The notes: generated from the sequence alone by a model not told the origin. A stretch of DNA of 64,000 nucleotides from Barnesiella sp. WM24 (GCF_004570975.1 NZ_SPPC01000012.1:38409-102408), one strand, 5' to 3'; counted from the first letter of the stretch, positions 28,467 to 38,419 are shown. Numbers and translations: made by a program.

Positions 28467-30314
28467 TTACTGTTGGTCAATAAACTTAATCACTCCGTCG
28501 ACCACTTCCTTGACGAGGAATGGCTGACCCTGAATCTTGTTGATACGGTGAATCTCGATACCGGCAAATTTACTTTGCAGATAATCGGCAAACTGCCCTG
28601 TATTGAGCTCGGCACATATCACACGCTTGTAACGGCGAAGCACCTCTTCGGTGTTTGCCGGCAGCGGATTGATATAGCGGAAATGGGCGAACGCCACTTT
28701 ATGTCCGGCGGCACACAGCTCTTCAGCCGCAGTATAGAGGTGACCGTAGGTACCACCCCATCCTATCAGCAAGGTATCGGCGTCAACGTCACAGTGCACG
28801 TCAAGCGCAGGTATGTCGTTTGCCACCTTTTCCACTTTCTTGCGACGCACTTCCACCATCTGCTCGTGATTTACAGGGTCGGTAGAGATGACGCTTGTGT
28901 GGAAGTCCTTTTCGAGTCCGCCGAGACGGTGCATAAGCCCCTTCTCTCCGGGTATCGCCCAATAGCGGACAAGGGTCTCCGGGTCACGCATGTAAGGGAG
29001 CCATGTCTCGCGAAGCTCGTCGGGCACGAAGCGGGGTTTTATCTCGGGATAATCCTCAGCCTCGGGCACACGCCATGCCGATGAGCCGTTGCCGATAAAG
29101 GCGTCGGAGAGAAGAATCACCGGGGTCATATGCTCAATCGCTATGCGTGAAGCCTCAAACGCCATTGTGAAGCAATCGGTAGGAGAAGCCGGAGCCACCA
29201 CGACTACAGGCGACTCACCGTTTCTTCCGTACAGCGCCTGCAGGAGGTCGGTCTGTTCGGCCTTTGTGGGAAGTCCGGTAGAAGGGCCGCCGCGCTGCAC
29301 GTCAATCACCACAAGCGGAAGCTCAGCCATGACGGCGAGTCCTATCGCCTCGCTTTTAAGCGCAAGACCGGGGCCGGAAGTAGATGTGACGCCGAGGTTG
29401 CCGGCAAATGACGCACCGATGGCGGAGCATACGCCTGCAATCTCATCTTCCATCTGCACTGCCTTTACTCCGAGGTCCTTGCGCTTGGCAAGTTCATGAA
29501 GTATATCAGTAGCGGGAGTTATAGGATAGCTGCCGAGGAAAAGCGGGCGTCCCGACTTCTCGGAAGCGAGAATAAGCCCCCACGCCGTAGCGGTGTTTCC
29601 GTTTATGTCAGTATAATATCCCGGGGCGATGCTTTCCGACTCTATGCGGTAGGTCGACACCGATGCATGTATATTGGCTCCGTAATTGTAACCTGCATCG
29701 AGCACCTTTGCATTGGCCTCATATATCGCAGGCTTACGGGCAAACTTGTTTTTCAAGTGATGGAGCGCGGCTTCAAGCGGGCGGTCAAACAGCCAGCACA
29801 CAAGTCCGAGCGCAAATATGTTGCGGCATTTCAACACTGACTTATTGTCAAGTCCCGATCCTTCAAGCGCCGCCTTTGTCATAGAGGTGACTGGCACTTC
29901 AAGAATACGCTCCTCAATATTCAGTTCCTTGAAAGGCTCGGAGGTTGCAAAGAGGGCCTTCTTCAAATCAGACTCTTTAAACGAATCTATGTCGACTATC
30001 ACAATGCCGCCACGGTTGAGATGCTTGATATTCTGCTTTAGCGCGGCGGGATTCATCGCCACGAGCACGTCAGCCTTGTCACCGGGGGTGTGTACACCTA
30101 CTCCTATATGAACCTGGAATCCGGACACTCCGCTTAATGATCCCTGCGGGGCGCGTATCTCAGCCGGATAGTCGGGGAATGTAGACACCTGGTTGCCCAC
30201 TCCCGCCGATACGTTGGTGAAAATGTTTCCCGCAAGCTGCATGCCGTCGCCGGAATCACCGGAAAAACGGATCACCACCTTGTCGAGATACTTTACATTC
30301 GCTTTTTCTAACAT
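28467..30314 (-). CDS. korA: 2-oxoglutarate:ferredoxin oxidoreductase alpha subunit with fused gamma domain
   Basis: The 615-residue protein starts with the gamma domain (VIRFSGDSGDGMQLAGN, residues about 12-190) fused to the alpha domain (about 240-615), with GSYPITPATDILHELA, GASFAGNLGVTSTSGPGL and VQRGGPSTGLPTK. This fused form is usual for KorA of Bacteroidetes and many other anaerobes. It works with KorB in the cytoplasm. A promoter with -7 TAAATTTG lies upstream. Confidence 0.93.
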   Translation of the reverse strand: MLEKANVKYLDKVVIRFSGDSGDGMQLAGNIFTNVSAGVGNQVSTFPDYPAEIRAPQGSLSGVSGFQVHIGVGVHTPGDKADVLVAMNPAALKQNIKHLNRGGIVIVDIDSFKESDLKKALFATSEPFKELNIEERILEVPVTSMTKAALEGSGLDNKSVLKCRNIFALGLVCWLFDRPLEAALHHLKNKFARKPAIYEANAKVLDAGYNYGANIHASVSTYRIESESIAPGYYTDINGNTATAWGLILASEKSGRPLFLGSYPITPATDILHELAKRKDLGVKAVQMEDEIAGVCSAIGASFAGNLGVTSTSGPGLALKSEAIGLAVMAELPLVVIDVQRGGPSTGLPTKAEQTDLLQALYGRNGESPVVVVAPASPTDCFTMAFEASRIAIEHMTPVILLSDAFIGNGSSAWRVPEAEDYPEIKPRFVPDELRETWLPYMRDPETLVRYWAIPGEKGLMHRLGGLEKDFHTSVISTDPVNHEQMVEVRRKKVEKVANDIPALDVHCDVDADTLLIGWGGTYGHLYTAAEELCAAGHKVAFAHFRYINPLPANTEEVLRRYKRVICAELNTGQFADYLQSKFAGIEIHRINKIQGQPFLVKEVVDGVIKFIDQQ

Positions 30315-30362
30315 AATGCCAACTCTTGTCGAGCTTTTTAGTTATAATTTTATGAAACACCG

Positions 30363-30396
30363 CAAATTTACGACAAAATTTTCGTATTTCGCCAAA
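30363..30396 (-). promoter_or_regulatory. Promoter of korAB
   Basis: On the minus strand TTTG is followed after 22 nt by TAAATTTG, an exact -7 match, with a leader of about 45 nt before korA. Confidence 0.5.
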
Positions 30397-30437
30397 AATC
30401 CTGACTAAATAATAATTTCACCGGTGTTATTAACAGT

Positions 30438-31787
30438 TTAAAGCGGACGATAACGCAGCTCGCGTCCTCTCGCCGAGTCGTCAATCACGCCTCCGGCATA
30501 TACGCACCGGCCATTTACGTAGGTCATCATGACCTTGTTATGAAGCTGAGTGCCCGAAAGCGGAGTCCATCCACAGCGGCTCAGCACCATGTCGTCGGTC
30601 ACGGTATAGGGCGTGTCGGGGCTCACCACCACGAGGTCGGCATAGTAACCCTGACGTATATAGCCGCGACGGTCAATGCGGTAAAGCTCAGCCGGGGCAT
30701 GACACATCTTTTCAACGACAAGCTCGGTCGTGAACACCCCTTTGTCGGCAAGCTCGAGCATGACCGGCAATGAAAATTGCACCATAGGCGCCCCGGAAGC
30801 TGCCGTAAGCGCGTTTCCCTCCTTTTCCGACAGGAGATGCGGGGCATGGTCAGTAGCGACAATATCAATGCGCCCGTCACGCAGTCCGCGTCTCAGAGCC
30901 TCGCGGTCGGCCTCGGTCTTAATAGCCGGATTCATCTTGACCCGCGTCCCGAGTGTAGCGTAATCGGCATCGGTGTACCACAGATGATGCACACACACCT
31001 CCGCGGTGATGAGTTTCTCAGTCAACGGTTTTTGGGAAAACAGCTCCACCTCCTCGGCAGTTGACACATGCAGCACATGCAGACGTGTCCCGTAACGGCG
31101 CGCCCTGTCCATCGCCCTGCGGGTCGACACGACACAGGCCTCGCGACTGCGTATCAGCGGATGATAACCGACAGGCACATCCTCTCCAAGCTCGGCTACA
31201 TAACGGTCACGGTTGGCGCGTATCGTAGCCTCATCCTCAGAGTGTATAGCCACAAGAGCGGGCACATCGCGGAAAATCCTTATAAGCGTCTCCTCCTCAT
31301 CCACAAGCATATTGCCTGTAGATGACCCGAGAAACAGCTTGACACCTGGCACACGCGAGTAGTCACACTCTACAAGCTGAGCCACATTATCGTTAGTGGC
31401 TCCGATGAAGAAACTGTAATTTGCGACCGACACCTCCGACGCGTGGCGCAGTTTGTCGTCAACCGCGTCAATTGTCACTGTAGGAGGCTTCGTATTAGGC
31501 ATGTCCATGTAAGAGGTCACACCACCGGCAACAGCGGCTCTCGACTCCGTAGAGAGGTCGGCCTTATGGGTCAGTCCGGGGTCACGGAAATGAACCTGGT
31601 CGTCAATTACTCCGGGCAGGAGCATGGCTCCGTGAAGATCAATCTTCTCCCGACATTCAGCGGCAATATCGGCAGGAGGATTACCCTCGCCGACAGCCAC
31701 AATGAACTCGCCGTCAATCGCCACATAACCGACCGCACTCTTGCCTTCATTGACAATCAAGGCGTTATATAGCAGGGTGTCACGCAT
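30438..31787 (-). CDS. pyrC: Dihydroorotase
   Basis: The 449-residue class I (amidohydrolase) dihydroorotase has the metal-binding DQVHFRDPGLTHK, GGVTSYMDMPNTKPP, and VATDHAPHL with the catalytic Asp. It closes carbamoyl aspartate to dihydroorotate in pyrimidine synthesis. It overlaps the start of the GT2 gene's 3' end by 8 bp on the same strand, so translation is probably coupled. Confidence 0.94.
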   Translation of the reverse strand: MRDTLLYNALIVNEGKSAVGYVAIDGEFIVAVGEGNPPADIAAECREKIDLHGAMLLPGVIDDQVHFRDPGLTHKADLSTESRAAVAGGVTSYMDMPNTKPPTVTIDAVDDKLRHASEVSVANYSFFIGATNDNVAQLVECDYSRVPGVKLFLGSSTGNMLVDEEETLIRIFRDVPALVAIHSEDEATIRANRDRYVAELGEDVPVGYHPLIRSREACVVSTRRAMDRARRYGTRLHVLHVSTAEEVELFSQKPLTEKLITAEVCVHHLWYTDADYATLGTRVKMNPAIKTEADREALRRGLRDGRIDIVATDHAPHLLSEKEGNALTAASGAPMVQFSLPVMLELADKGVFTTELVVEKMCHAPAELYRIDRRGYIRQGYYADLVVVSPDTPYTVTDDMVLSRCGWTPLSGTQLHNKVMMTYVNGRCVYAGGVIDDSARGRELRYRPL

Positions 31788-32550
31788 TGGATGTCTGTTT
31801 AATGTTGCTGTAATCTTTATATTTATGTGTCATCCCGTGGATTTTAAGACGCACGACTCCAAATACCGCCTCCGAGAATATCCCGGAACTCATTTTGCTC
31901 TCTCCAAGCACGCGGTTGACGAATATAATCGGCACCTCGACAATCTTGAATTTATGCTTATGGGCGGTAAATTTCATTTCAATCTGGAATGCATAGCCCT
32001 TGAAATGGATTTTATCAAGGTCAAACGCCTCAAGTACACGCCGATGATAGCATACAAAGCCTGCCGTAGTGTCATGGATGTCCATTCCTGTAATCAGGCG
32101 CACATACTTGGACGCGAAATATGACATCAGTACACGGCTCATAGGCCAGTTGACCACATTGACTCCTGACACATAACGGGAGCCGATAGCCACATCGGCG
32201 CCATCGTCATGACACGCCTTGTAAAGCGCCATAAGATCGGCGGGATTATGAGAGAAATCGGCATCCATCTCGAATATATAGGTATACCCCTCCCGCAGCG
32301 CATATTTGAACCCGGCGATATAGGCAGTGCCAAGCCCGAGCTTACCTTTGCGTTCAAGGATATGCACACGGCCAGGATATTCAGCCATCTTCTCCTTCAC
32401 TATCGCCGCCGTGCCGTCAGGCGACCCGTCGTCGACTATGAGCACATCCATCTGATGAGGCTGAGACACCACCGCGTCAATTATCGCGGCGGCGTTTTCA
32501 GCCTCATTATAGGTGGGTATGATTACGAGACAGTCCGATGAAGAAGCCAT
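31780..32550 (-). CDS. Polyprenol-phosphate mannosyltransferase-like GT2 glycosyltransferase
   Basis: The protein is about 256 residues and matches dolichol- or polyprenol-monophosphate mannose synthases: VIIPTYNEAENA at the N terminus, LIVDDGSPDGTA, and the metal-binding EMDADFSHNP. The C terminus has no membrane helices, so it is the short soluble form. It would load a sugar on a polyprenyl phosphate at the inner membrane for glycan or glycoprotein synthesis. The ATG at 32550 is preferred over an in-frame TTG at 32571, and places it 4 bp after the aminotransferase. Confidence 0.88.
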   Translation of the reverse strand: MASSSDCLVIIPTYNEAENAAAIIDAVVSQPHQMDVLIVDDGSPDGTAAIVKEKMAEYPGRVHILERKGKLGLGTAYIAGFKYALREGYTYIFEMDADFSHNPADLMALYKACHDDGADVAIGSRYVSGVNVVNWPMSRVLMSYFASKYVRLITGMDIHDTTAGFVCYHRRVLEAFDLDKIHFKGYAFQIEMKFTAHKHKFKIVEVPIIFVNRVLGESKMSSGIFSEAVFGVVRLKIHGMTHKYKDYSNIKQTSNA

Positions 32551-32554
32551 GTCG

Positions 32555-33751
32555 TCACACAAGTTTGGCAAGTGCTTCCTCTATGCGGCGGATAGCCTCA
32601 CGGATAGTATCGTCGGCGGTGGCATAGCTCAGGCGGATATATCCCGGGCAGCAGAAAGCCGAACCGGCAACAGTAGCGACATGTCCTACCTCAAGCAGAT
32701 ACATGGCGAGGTCAGCGTCATTGTTGATGACATAATCGCCGTAACGCTTGCCGAAATAGCTCGACACTTCAGGGAAGAGATAGAAAGCGCCTTCCGGCAC
32801 ATTGACTTTCCATCCGGGTATAGCTGAGGCAAGCCCTACAATCAGGTCACGACGACGCTCAAACGCCTTACGCATCTCTTCGACACATTCCTGTGAACCG
32901 GTGTAAGCGGCTTCTGCGGCTTTCTGCGCGATTGATGACGCGCCCGAAGTGTACTGGCTCTGCAACTTATTGGTGGCACGTGCAAGCCAGAGCGGAGCGG
33001 CAAGGTAGCCGATGCGCCATCCGGTCATGGCATATGCCTTTGAGACTCCGTTGACTACACATACCCTGTCGGCAATCTCAGGGAATGACGCAAGCGAAGT
33101 GAACTCGCCTGTAAAGTTAATATGTTCATATATCTCGTCGGAAAGCACGAGTATGTCGGGATAATCGGCAAGGACATCCACAAGCGCCTGAAGCTCCTCC
33201 TTGGAATACACGCTTCCGGTAGGGTTGCTCGGCGAGTTGAAAAATATCAGTTTTGTACGCTCGGTGATAGCGGCGCGGAGCTGTTCAGGTGTAATCTTGA
33301 AATTCTGCTCTATTGTCGCAGGTACAAGCACGCTCTTGCCTTCGGCAAGGTTTACCATCTCCACGTAGCTTACCCACGCGGGAGTAGGGATAACAACTTC
33401 ATCACCGGGATTGATGACAGCAAGAATCACGTTGCAGAGCGACTGCTTGGCACCGTTTGACACCACAATCTGCTCAGGGGCAAAATCAATGCCGTTCTCC
33501 TTTTTAAGCTTTTCCGATATAGCCTTACGGAGTGACATGTAACCCGGCACCGGAGTATAGAACGAGAAGTTTTCGTCAATGGCTTTCTTTGCCGCATCCT
33601 TAATATGGGCAGGGGTGTTGAAATCGGGTTCACCTACTGAAAGATTGATGACATCTACGCCCTGAGCCTTCAGCTCCTGGCTTTTCTGCGACATTGCCAG
33701 AGTCTGCGAGGGGGCAAGCGCCTGTACGCGATTGGAAATCTGTTGCATCAT
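32555..33751 (-). CDS. aspC: Aspartate aminotransferase (class I, PLP)
   Basis: The 398-residue protein belongs to fold-type I aminotransferases of the prokaryotic aspartate type (subgroup Ib). It has NLSVGEPDFNTP, NGAKQSL, NSPSNPTGS and the PLP Lys in NGVSKAYAMTGWRIGYL. It moves the amino group between aspartate and 2-oxoglutarate in the cytoplasm. Two adjacent ATG codons start the frame. It heads a small operon with the GT2 and pyrC genes. Confidence 0.92.
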   Translation of the reverse strand: MMQQISNRVQALAPSQTLAMSQKSQELKAQGVDVINLSVGEPDFNTPAHIKDAAKKAIDENFSFYTPVPGYMSLRKAISEKLKKENGIDFAPEQIVVSNGAKQSLCNVILAVINPGDEVVIPTPAWVSYVEMVNLAEGKSVLVPATIEQNFKITPEQLRAAITERTKLIFFNSPSNPTGSVYSKEELQALVDVLADYPDILVLSDEIYEHINFTGEFTSLASFPEIADRVCVVNGVSKAYAMTGWRIGYLAAPLWLARATNKLQSQYTSGASSIAQKAAEAAYTGSQECVEEMRKAFERRRDLIVGLASAIPGWKVNVPEGAFYLFPEVSSYFGKRYGDYVINNDADLAMYLLEVGHVATVAGSAFCCPGYIRLSYATADDTIREAIRRIEEALAKLV

Positions 33752-33918
33752 TAATTGTATGATAAAAAGTTAGAATCAAATTTAATTCGGTGGCAAATTT
33801 ACGAAAAACAATGGAATATCTGTAACATTTGTCAATTTTAAAACCCAAATAATCCCATCAGAAAAGTCTAACCGTTTTTTACGGCATGTGGTTCATTGCC
33901 GACATCGGTTTTACAGCC

Positions 33919-35136
33919 TCACCTAAGCAGCAGCGACGCGTCGCCATAGCTAAGGAAACGGTAATCGCCGGCAAGCGCATAATCATACATCTCTCTCCAG
34001 CCTCCTCCGATAAACGCCGACACGAGCAGCAGCAGCGTCGACTTGGGCTGATGGAAATTTGTCACCATGCCGTCAACGACCTTGAAGCCGTAACCGGGTG
34101 CAATGATAATGCGTGTAGAGGCGAGCAATGCGGGGCTGCCCTTGGCATCGAGATACCCGACTATAGCCGACAATGCCTCTTGGCGCGACAGCCTCGGATG
34201 ACCGTCACCGTAAGGATACCACTGCGGCACCTCACCCTGCCATTCGCCGGCAGCGATAAGACACCCAATGTGGTAAAGGCTCTCCAGGGTGCGGACGGAA
34301 GTCGTGCCGACCGCTATCACAGGACGCGACGTATCGGCAAGCTCAGCGATCAGCTCACGCCTCACGGCGATGAACTCACTGTGCATGTCATGGTCGCCTA
34401 TCGAGTCACTCTTGACCGGCTGGAATGTACCGGCGCCAACATGCAGCGTCAATTCCCGGCGCGACATCCCCGCCTCGTCAACACGGCGCAACACATCGTC
34501 GGTAAAATGAAGGCCCGCAGTAGGAGCGGCGACCGACCCGTCGATATGGCTGAACACCGTCTGGTAATCGCTGGAGTCGCTCGGCTCAGTGTCGCGGTTA
34601 AGATAAGGAGGTATCGGAATCTCGCCCGCCGCCGATATTATCTGTGAAAAAGTGATGCCGGAGTTATCCCATTCAAACATCACTACCGACGCGTTTCCTT
34701 CCCTTGACTCCCTGGTCGCCGTCAGCGTGACGGTTACTCCGTCAATATCAAGCTCCATACTCAGGCTACCGTCTTTCCAGCGCTTTGAATTGCCTACAAA
34801 ACATAGCCACGAGCACTTATGGTCGGAAGCGAAATTGACCGCATAGTCGGCAGGCATCACCGGCTCCAGACAAAATATCTCAATCAACGCCCCGCCACCC
34901 GGTTTACGGAACCGCAGGCGTGCATTTATCACGCGCGTATTATTATATATGAGCAACGATCCGGGAGGAAGCAGCTCCGGAAGTTCGCAAAACACGCGTG
35001 TCTCAAGAGTGCCGTCGGGTCTTCTCACCAACAGCTTACACCTGTCGCGTTCTGCCAGCGGATGCCTGGCGATACGCTCGTCGGGAAGAGGATAATCGTA
35101 ATCCTCAATCAATATATCGGATACTTTGTCAATCAT
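33919..35136 (-). CDS. queA: QueA-family S-adenosylmethionine:tRNA ribosyltransferase-isomerase
   Basis: The 405-residue protein has the QueA signature: DYPLPDERIARHPLAERDRCKLLV, LPPGSLLIYNNTRVINARL, VAAPTAGLHFT, ELTLHVGAGTFQPV, and ATGTTSVRTLES-like VGTTSVRTLES. It transfers and isomerises the ribosyl group of AdoMet to give epoxyqueuosine in tRNA. It is somewhat longer than the usual 340-360 residues, with an insertion around 100-150. A -7 box (TAAATTTG, minus strand, 35141-35148) overlaps the start region. Confidence 0.9.
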   Translation of the reverse strand: MIDKVSDILIEDYDYPLPDERIARHPLAERDRCKLLVRRPDGTLETRVFCELPELLPPGSLLIYNNTRVINARLRFRKPGGGALIEIFCLEPVMPADYAVNFASDHKCSWLCFVGNSKRWKDGSLSMELDIDGVTVTLTATRESREGNASVVMFEWDNSGITFSQIISAAGEIPIPPYLNRDTEPSDSSDYQTVFSHIDGSVAAPTAGLHFTDDVLRRVDEAGMSRRELTLHVGAGTFQPVKSDSIGDHDMHSEFIAVRRELIAELADTSRPVIAVGTTSVRTLESLYHIGCLIAAGEWQGEVPQWYPYGDGHPRLSRQEALSAIVGYLDAKGSPALLASTRIIIAPGYGFKVVDGMVTNFHQPKSTLLLLVSAFIGGGWREMYDYALAGDYRFLSYGDASLLLR

Positions 35137-35140
35137 ACCG

Positions 35141-35148
35141 CAAATTTA
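35141..35148 (-). promoter_or_regulatory. -7 element TAAATTTG very close to the queA start
   Basis: This is an exact TAnnTTTG on the minus strand only 4 bp from the queA ATG. If used, the transcript would be leaderless or start at a downstream codon. Confidence 0.35.
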
Positions 35149-35239
35149 GGCATTATCCGCGACATTTCCATAAGGGCACAACCGCCGGCGCCCGCGTTAA
35201 TTCATGTTAACGCATGGAAACCTACAGTCAGAGTGTTAT

Positions 35240-35247
35240 TATCTTTG
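35240..35247 (+). promoter_or_regulatory. -7 element TATCTTTG of the DUF2027-Smr gene
   Basis: This is an exact TAnnTTTG match 19 bp before the ATG at 35267, in the divergent gap with queA. Confidence 0.5.
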
Positions 35248-35266
35248 CACAATAAACAATGACAAT

Positions 35267-36307
35267 ATGGCACAGGTAGGTGATATCGTGCGCTACCTAA
35301 ATTCGGTAGGCGGCGGAAAAATAGTAAGAATCGACGGCAACATGGCTTATGTCGACGAGGACGGATTTGAGACTCCGGTTTTGCTAAAAGAGTGTGTGGT
35401 GGTTACGCCATCTCAGCCAAAAGCTAAAAGCGAGAGCAAATTTGTAGCTTCGCCCACTGTCGTCCCGGCACCCGCCCAAAAGCAGGAAGAGACCGTAGAG
35501 GAGACCCCTGCAGGCGAAAAGCTCAACATCGTGCTTGCCTACGAGCCGGAAGAGATAAAGCATCTTAACACTACGGAATATGACGCATATCTTGTCAACG
35601 ACTCCAACTATTACCTATATTTCACTTATCTCGTAAAAAGCAATCTCCATGACTGGGTGACCCGATTTGCCGGGATAGTAGAACCGGGCATACAGGTACA
35701 CCTTGAGCACGTGACACGCGACATGGTCAACAGCATCGACCGCGTGGCTATACAGTATATCGCGTTCAAGCAGGGCAAGGAGTTTAAGCTGAAAGCGCCT
35801 GTCGCTGTCGAATATGCGGTTGACAACACCAAGTTTTTCAAGCTTCACTGCTTTCATGACAATGACTATTTCGACACACCCGTCATTGCGTTTGACATAG
35901 TTAAAAATGATATTCCGCAAAGGAGCGTGGTCTTTGACAGCGGCCATCTTGAAGAAGCCATGCTGCGCAAGAAAGCCGCCGACAAGCCCGAGCGACGCAA
36001 CGTGGAAAAGAAGCAGCGACGTCAGGGCGTCATCGAAGTAGACCTCCATATAAGCGAGCTGCTTGACTCCACAGCAGGACTGTCCAATACCGAGATGCTC
36101 GAAGTCCAGCTAAAGGAATTCAACTCGGTAATGCAGAAGTATCAGCGCGACAAGGGCACCAAAATCGTGTTTATCCACGGTAAAGGCGAAGGAGTCCTGC
36201 GCAACGCCCTGCTCAAAGAGCTTAAATACAAATACAAGAACTGCGACGTGCAGGACGCTTCTTTCCGCGAATATGGATTCGGCGCCACGCAAGTGACCAT
36301 AAGATGA
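35267..36307 (+). CDS. DUF2027 protein with C-terminal Smr domain
   Basis: The protein is about 346 residues. It begins MAQVGDIVRYLNSVGGGKIV and DEDGFETPVL, the N-terminal DUF2027 module, followed by a Lys/Pro/Glu-rich linker, a beta-rich middle domain (about 85-225) and a C-terminal Smr domain (about 265-346) with VDLHISELL and FIHGKGEGVLRNALL. Smr domains are nucleic acid endonucleases or binders, as in MutS2. The combination is typical of Bacteroidetes; the cellular role is unknown. The ATG at 35267 is supported by the -7 box. Its stop overlaps the next start (ATGA). Confidence 0.85.
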   Translation: MAQVGDIVRYLNSVGGGKIVRIDGNMAYVDEDGFETPVLLKECVVVTPSQPKAKSESKFVASPTVVPAPAQKQEETVEETPAGEKLNIVLAYEPEEIKHLNTTEYDAYLVNDSNYYLYFTYLVKSNLHDWVTRFAGIVEPGIQVHLEHVTRDMVNSIDRVAIQYIAFKQGKEFKLKAPVAVEYAVDNTKFFKLHCFHDNDYFDTPVIAFDIVKNDIPQRSVVFDSGHLEEAMLRKKAADKPERRNVEKKQRRQGVIEVDLHISELLDSTAGLSNTEMLEVQLKEFNSVMQKYQRDKGTKIVFIHGKGEGVLRNALLKELKYKYKNCDVQDASFREYGFGATQVTIR

Positions 36308-37065
36308 TATACTACTTCTCAGGCAACGGCAACTCACGCCATGTGGCACAACGGCTCGCAACCGCGCTTGGCGACAGCACGACACGCATCGACCACACCA
36401 CCCTCCGCGCGGCGGAATCCTGCATTACGACCGACAGACATGTAATATGGGTGTGTCCCGTCTATAGCTGGGGATTGCCTCTCCCTGTAAAAGAGTTTAT
36501 CAGCCGGGTAAATGTGAACGGAGCGACCCATTTTCTTGTACTTACCTGCGGTGACGATACGGGCATGGCTCACCGCGACTGGCGACGTCTGTGTGACCGT
36601 CGCGGATGGGACGCGGCAGCGACGTTTTCCGTGCAGATGCCCAATACCTATACCTTGCTGCCGGGCTTTGACGTAGACAAGCCGGAAATAGCCGCCAAGA
36701 AGATTGACGCGGCAACCGGAAGAATCGACTTAATAGCCCGCCGCATAAAAGATGGATGGCGGGGTGACGATGTAACGAAAGGTAGATTTCCACGATTCAA
36801 GACATCGGTCATATACCCCCGGTTCATGAAATATGGAGTACACCCCGAGAGGTTCTGCTGCGACACCAAAAGATGCATCAGCTGCGGAAGGTGTGAGGCT
36901 GCGTGCCCGATGGGCAACGTAAGGCTCATAGACTCCCGCCCACAATGGGAGTCGGACTGCGCCCTCTGCCTCGCCTGCTATCACATATGCCCCGTCCATG
37001 CCGTCAACTACGGCAAAGCCACAATCTCAAAAGGGCAATATCACTTTAAAGACACCACCGACTGA
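36304..37065 (+). CDS. EFR1-type flavodoxin-ferredoxin fusion
   Basis: The 253-residue protein has an N-terminal flavodoxin-like domain (IYYFSGNGNSRHVAQRLA, WVCPVYSWGLPLPVKEFI) and a C-terminal pair of 4Fe-4S motifs (CISCGRCEAACP and CALCLACYHICP). This is the EFR1 family arrangement, a cytoplasmic electron carrier or oxidoreductase for anaerobic metabolism. It is co-transcribed with the DUF2027-Smr gene through an ATGA overlap. Confidence 0.87.
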   Translation: MIYYFSGNGNSRHVAQRLATALGDSTTRIDHTTLRAAESCITTDRHVIWVCPVYSWGLPLPVKEFISRVNVNGATHFLVLTCGDDTGMAHRDWRRLCDRRGWDAAATFSVQMPNTYTLLPGFDVDKPEIAAKKIDAATGRIDLIARRIKDGWRGDDVTKGRFPRFKTSVIYPRFMKYGVHPERFCCDTKRCISCGRCEAACPMGNVRLIDSRPQWESDCALCLACYHICPVHAVNYGKATISKGQYHFKDTTD

Positions 37066-37428
37066 CAACGGTGTATTCACAAAAAAAGAAGGGCCACAGT
37101 TTCACAACTACAGCTCTTCCGGAAAAATTAGTGAATGTTGATTGTGCGATATCTTCAGTAGTCACATAACAAAATAAGACATCTCATGAGCAACGGGGCA
37201 AACTCCATTGTCCACGAAAAGCCAATTATGCGGTTGTGACACCGTATACGTTTTCAATAAGTAAAATTGAACTCATGTGATAATTTATGTTAGGTAATTA
37301 GCCTGTCGGCTTTTGTATTTCTCTGAATGACGCCACAAATATAGTAAAATATTTTAAACTTTTCCACTTTTTCCGACATTATATTTTACAAACGGCACGA
37401 TTTTTCATGCCTGAGAAAAAAGGATGTT
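37066..37428. other. 363-bp gap with no protein gene; possible minus-strand small RNA
   Basis: No ORF with coding character is seen. On the minus strand TATATTTG (37336-37343) could be a -7 box, and a 13-bp imperfect hairpin followed by seven T lies at about 37084-37122 on the same strand. Together they could define a transcript of about 230 nt, but no -33 TTTG is present. The hairpin may simply serve as terminator for the EFR1 gene. Confidence 0.3.
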
Positions 37429-38349
37429 ATGGATACTATTACTGTCATCACGTTTAAACCACTGACTATAAACTCATTAACCGAAATAGTGCCACTATTG
37501 GGATATGCCGACAGCCGCACATGCGACTATACAGCGGCAGGACTACTCATGTGGGCCGACTATTTCAAATATGAATACGCGATTGCCGACAACACTTTAT
37601 TTATAAAAGGAGTGGACGAAAACGACAGGTCGGCAGCGGCATTCTCCATGCCGATAGGAGCGATGCCGCTACGCAAGTCCCTGCGGATTGTCGCCGAATA
37701 TTGCCGTGCCAACAACACGCCGCTGAGATTTTCAGCCGTGCCGGAAGATCGTCTCGGCGACTTCTACTCGCTTGGTGCATGCCATATAGAGGAATTAACC
37801 GACTGGGCCGACTATCTCTACGACGCAGAGTCGCTCGCCACCCTGCCCGGCAACAAGTACAGCAAGAAGCGCAACCACGTAAACCGGTTCATCGCCGAAC
37901 ATCCCGGCTACACCTACCAACGCCTGACCCCGGAACTGACGGCAAGGGTCAAGGAGTTTTACAACGGTCTGTCACGCGAGAAAGACCTGTATGACCCTAC
38001 GGCAGCAGAAGAACGGCGTCAGACATTCAAGATGCTTGACAACTACGAGAGTCTGCCATTTGAGGGCGCGGTACTGTCGACCCCTGCCGACGGCATTGTG
38101 GCATTTGCCATTGGCGAGGTCATAGGCGACACACTGTATGTCCACATCGAAAAAATGCGCCACGACATAAACGGAGCCGGTGAGACGATAAACAAGATGT
38201 TTGCCGCCGACATGCTCGACCGTCACAAAATACGCTATATCAACCGCGAGGAGGATGTGGGCGACGAAGGGTTGAGAAAGGCGAAAATGTCCTACCACCC
38301 GGCGATGCTCCTCAAGAAATATGACCTTTCAGTCATCAGCAATTCATAA
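37429..38349 (+). CDS. DUF2156 (phosphatidylglycerol lysyltransferase C-terminal-like) protein
   Basis: The 306-residue soluble protein has a double GNAT-like fold of the DUF2156 type. Visible landmarks are YTAAGLLMWADYFKYEYAI, LPGNKYSKKRNHVNRF (the conserved KxxxKRNHxNxF motif) and FNREED-like INREEDVGDEGLRKAK near the C terminus. Relatives without the membrane part are common in Bacteroidetes. They may transfer an aminoacyl or acyl group; the substrate is unknown. It is followed 70 bp later by the AAA-DUF4435 gene. Confidence 0.83.
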   Translation: MDTITVITFKPLTINSLTEIVPLLGYADSRTCDYTAAGLLMWADYFKYEYAIADNTLFIKGVDENDRSAAAFSMPIGAMPLRKSLRIVAEYCRANNTPLRFSAVPEDRLGDFYSLGACHIEELTDWADYLYDAESLATLPGNKYSKKRNHVNRFIAEHPGYTYQRLTPELTARVKEFYNGLSREKDLYDPTAAEERRQTFKMLDNYESLPFEGAVLSTPADGIVAFAIGEVIGDTLYVHIEKMRHDINGAGETINKMFAADMLDRHKIRYINREEDVGDEGLRKAKMSYHPAMLLKKYDLSVISNS

Positions 38350-38419
38350 ACCCGCGCCGCGGCTATGAGATTACAAAGATTTTTTTGTAACTTTACATAG
38401 TCACTAAAAAGATACCACC

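Noticed and set aside
31780..32571. Longer start of the GT2 gene at 32571
   Set aside because: That start is a TTG inside the aminotransferase gene; the ATG at 32550 fits the family N terminus and the 4-bp spacing.
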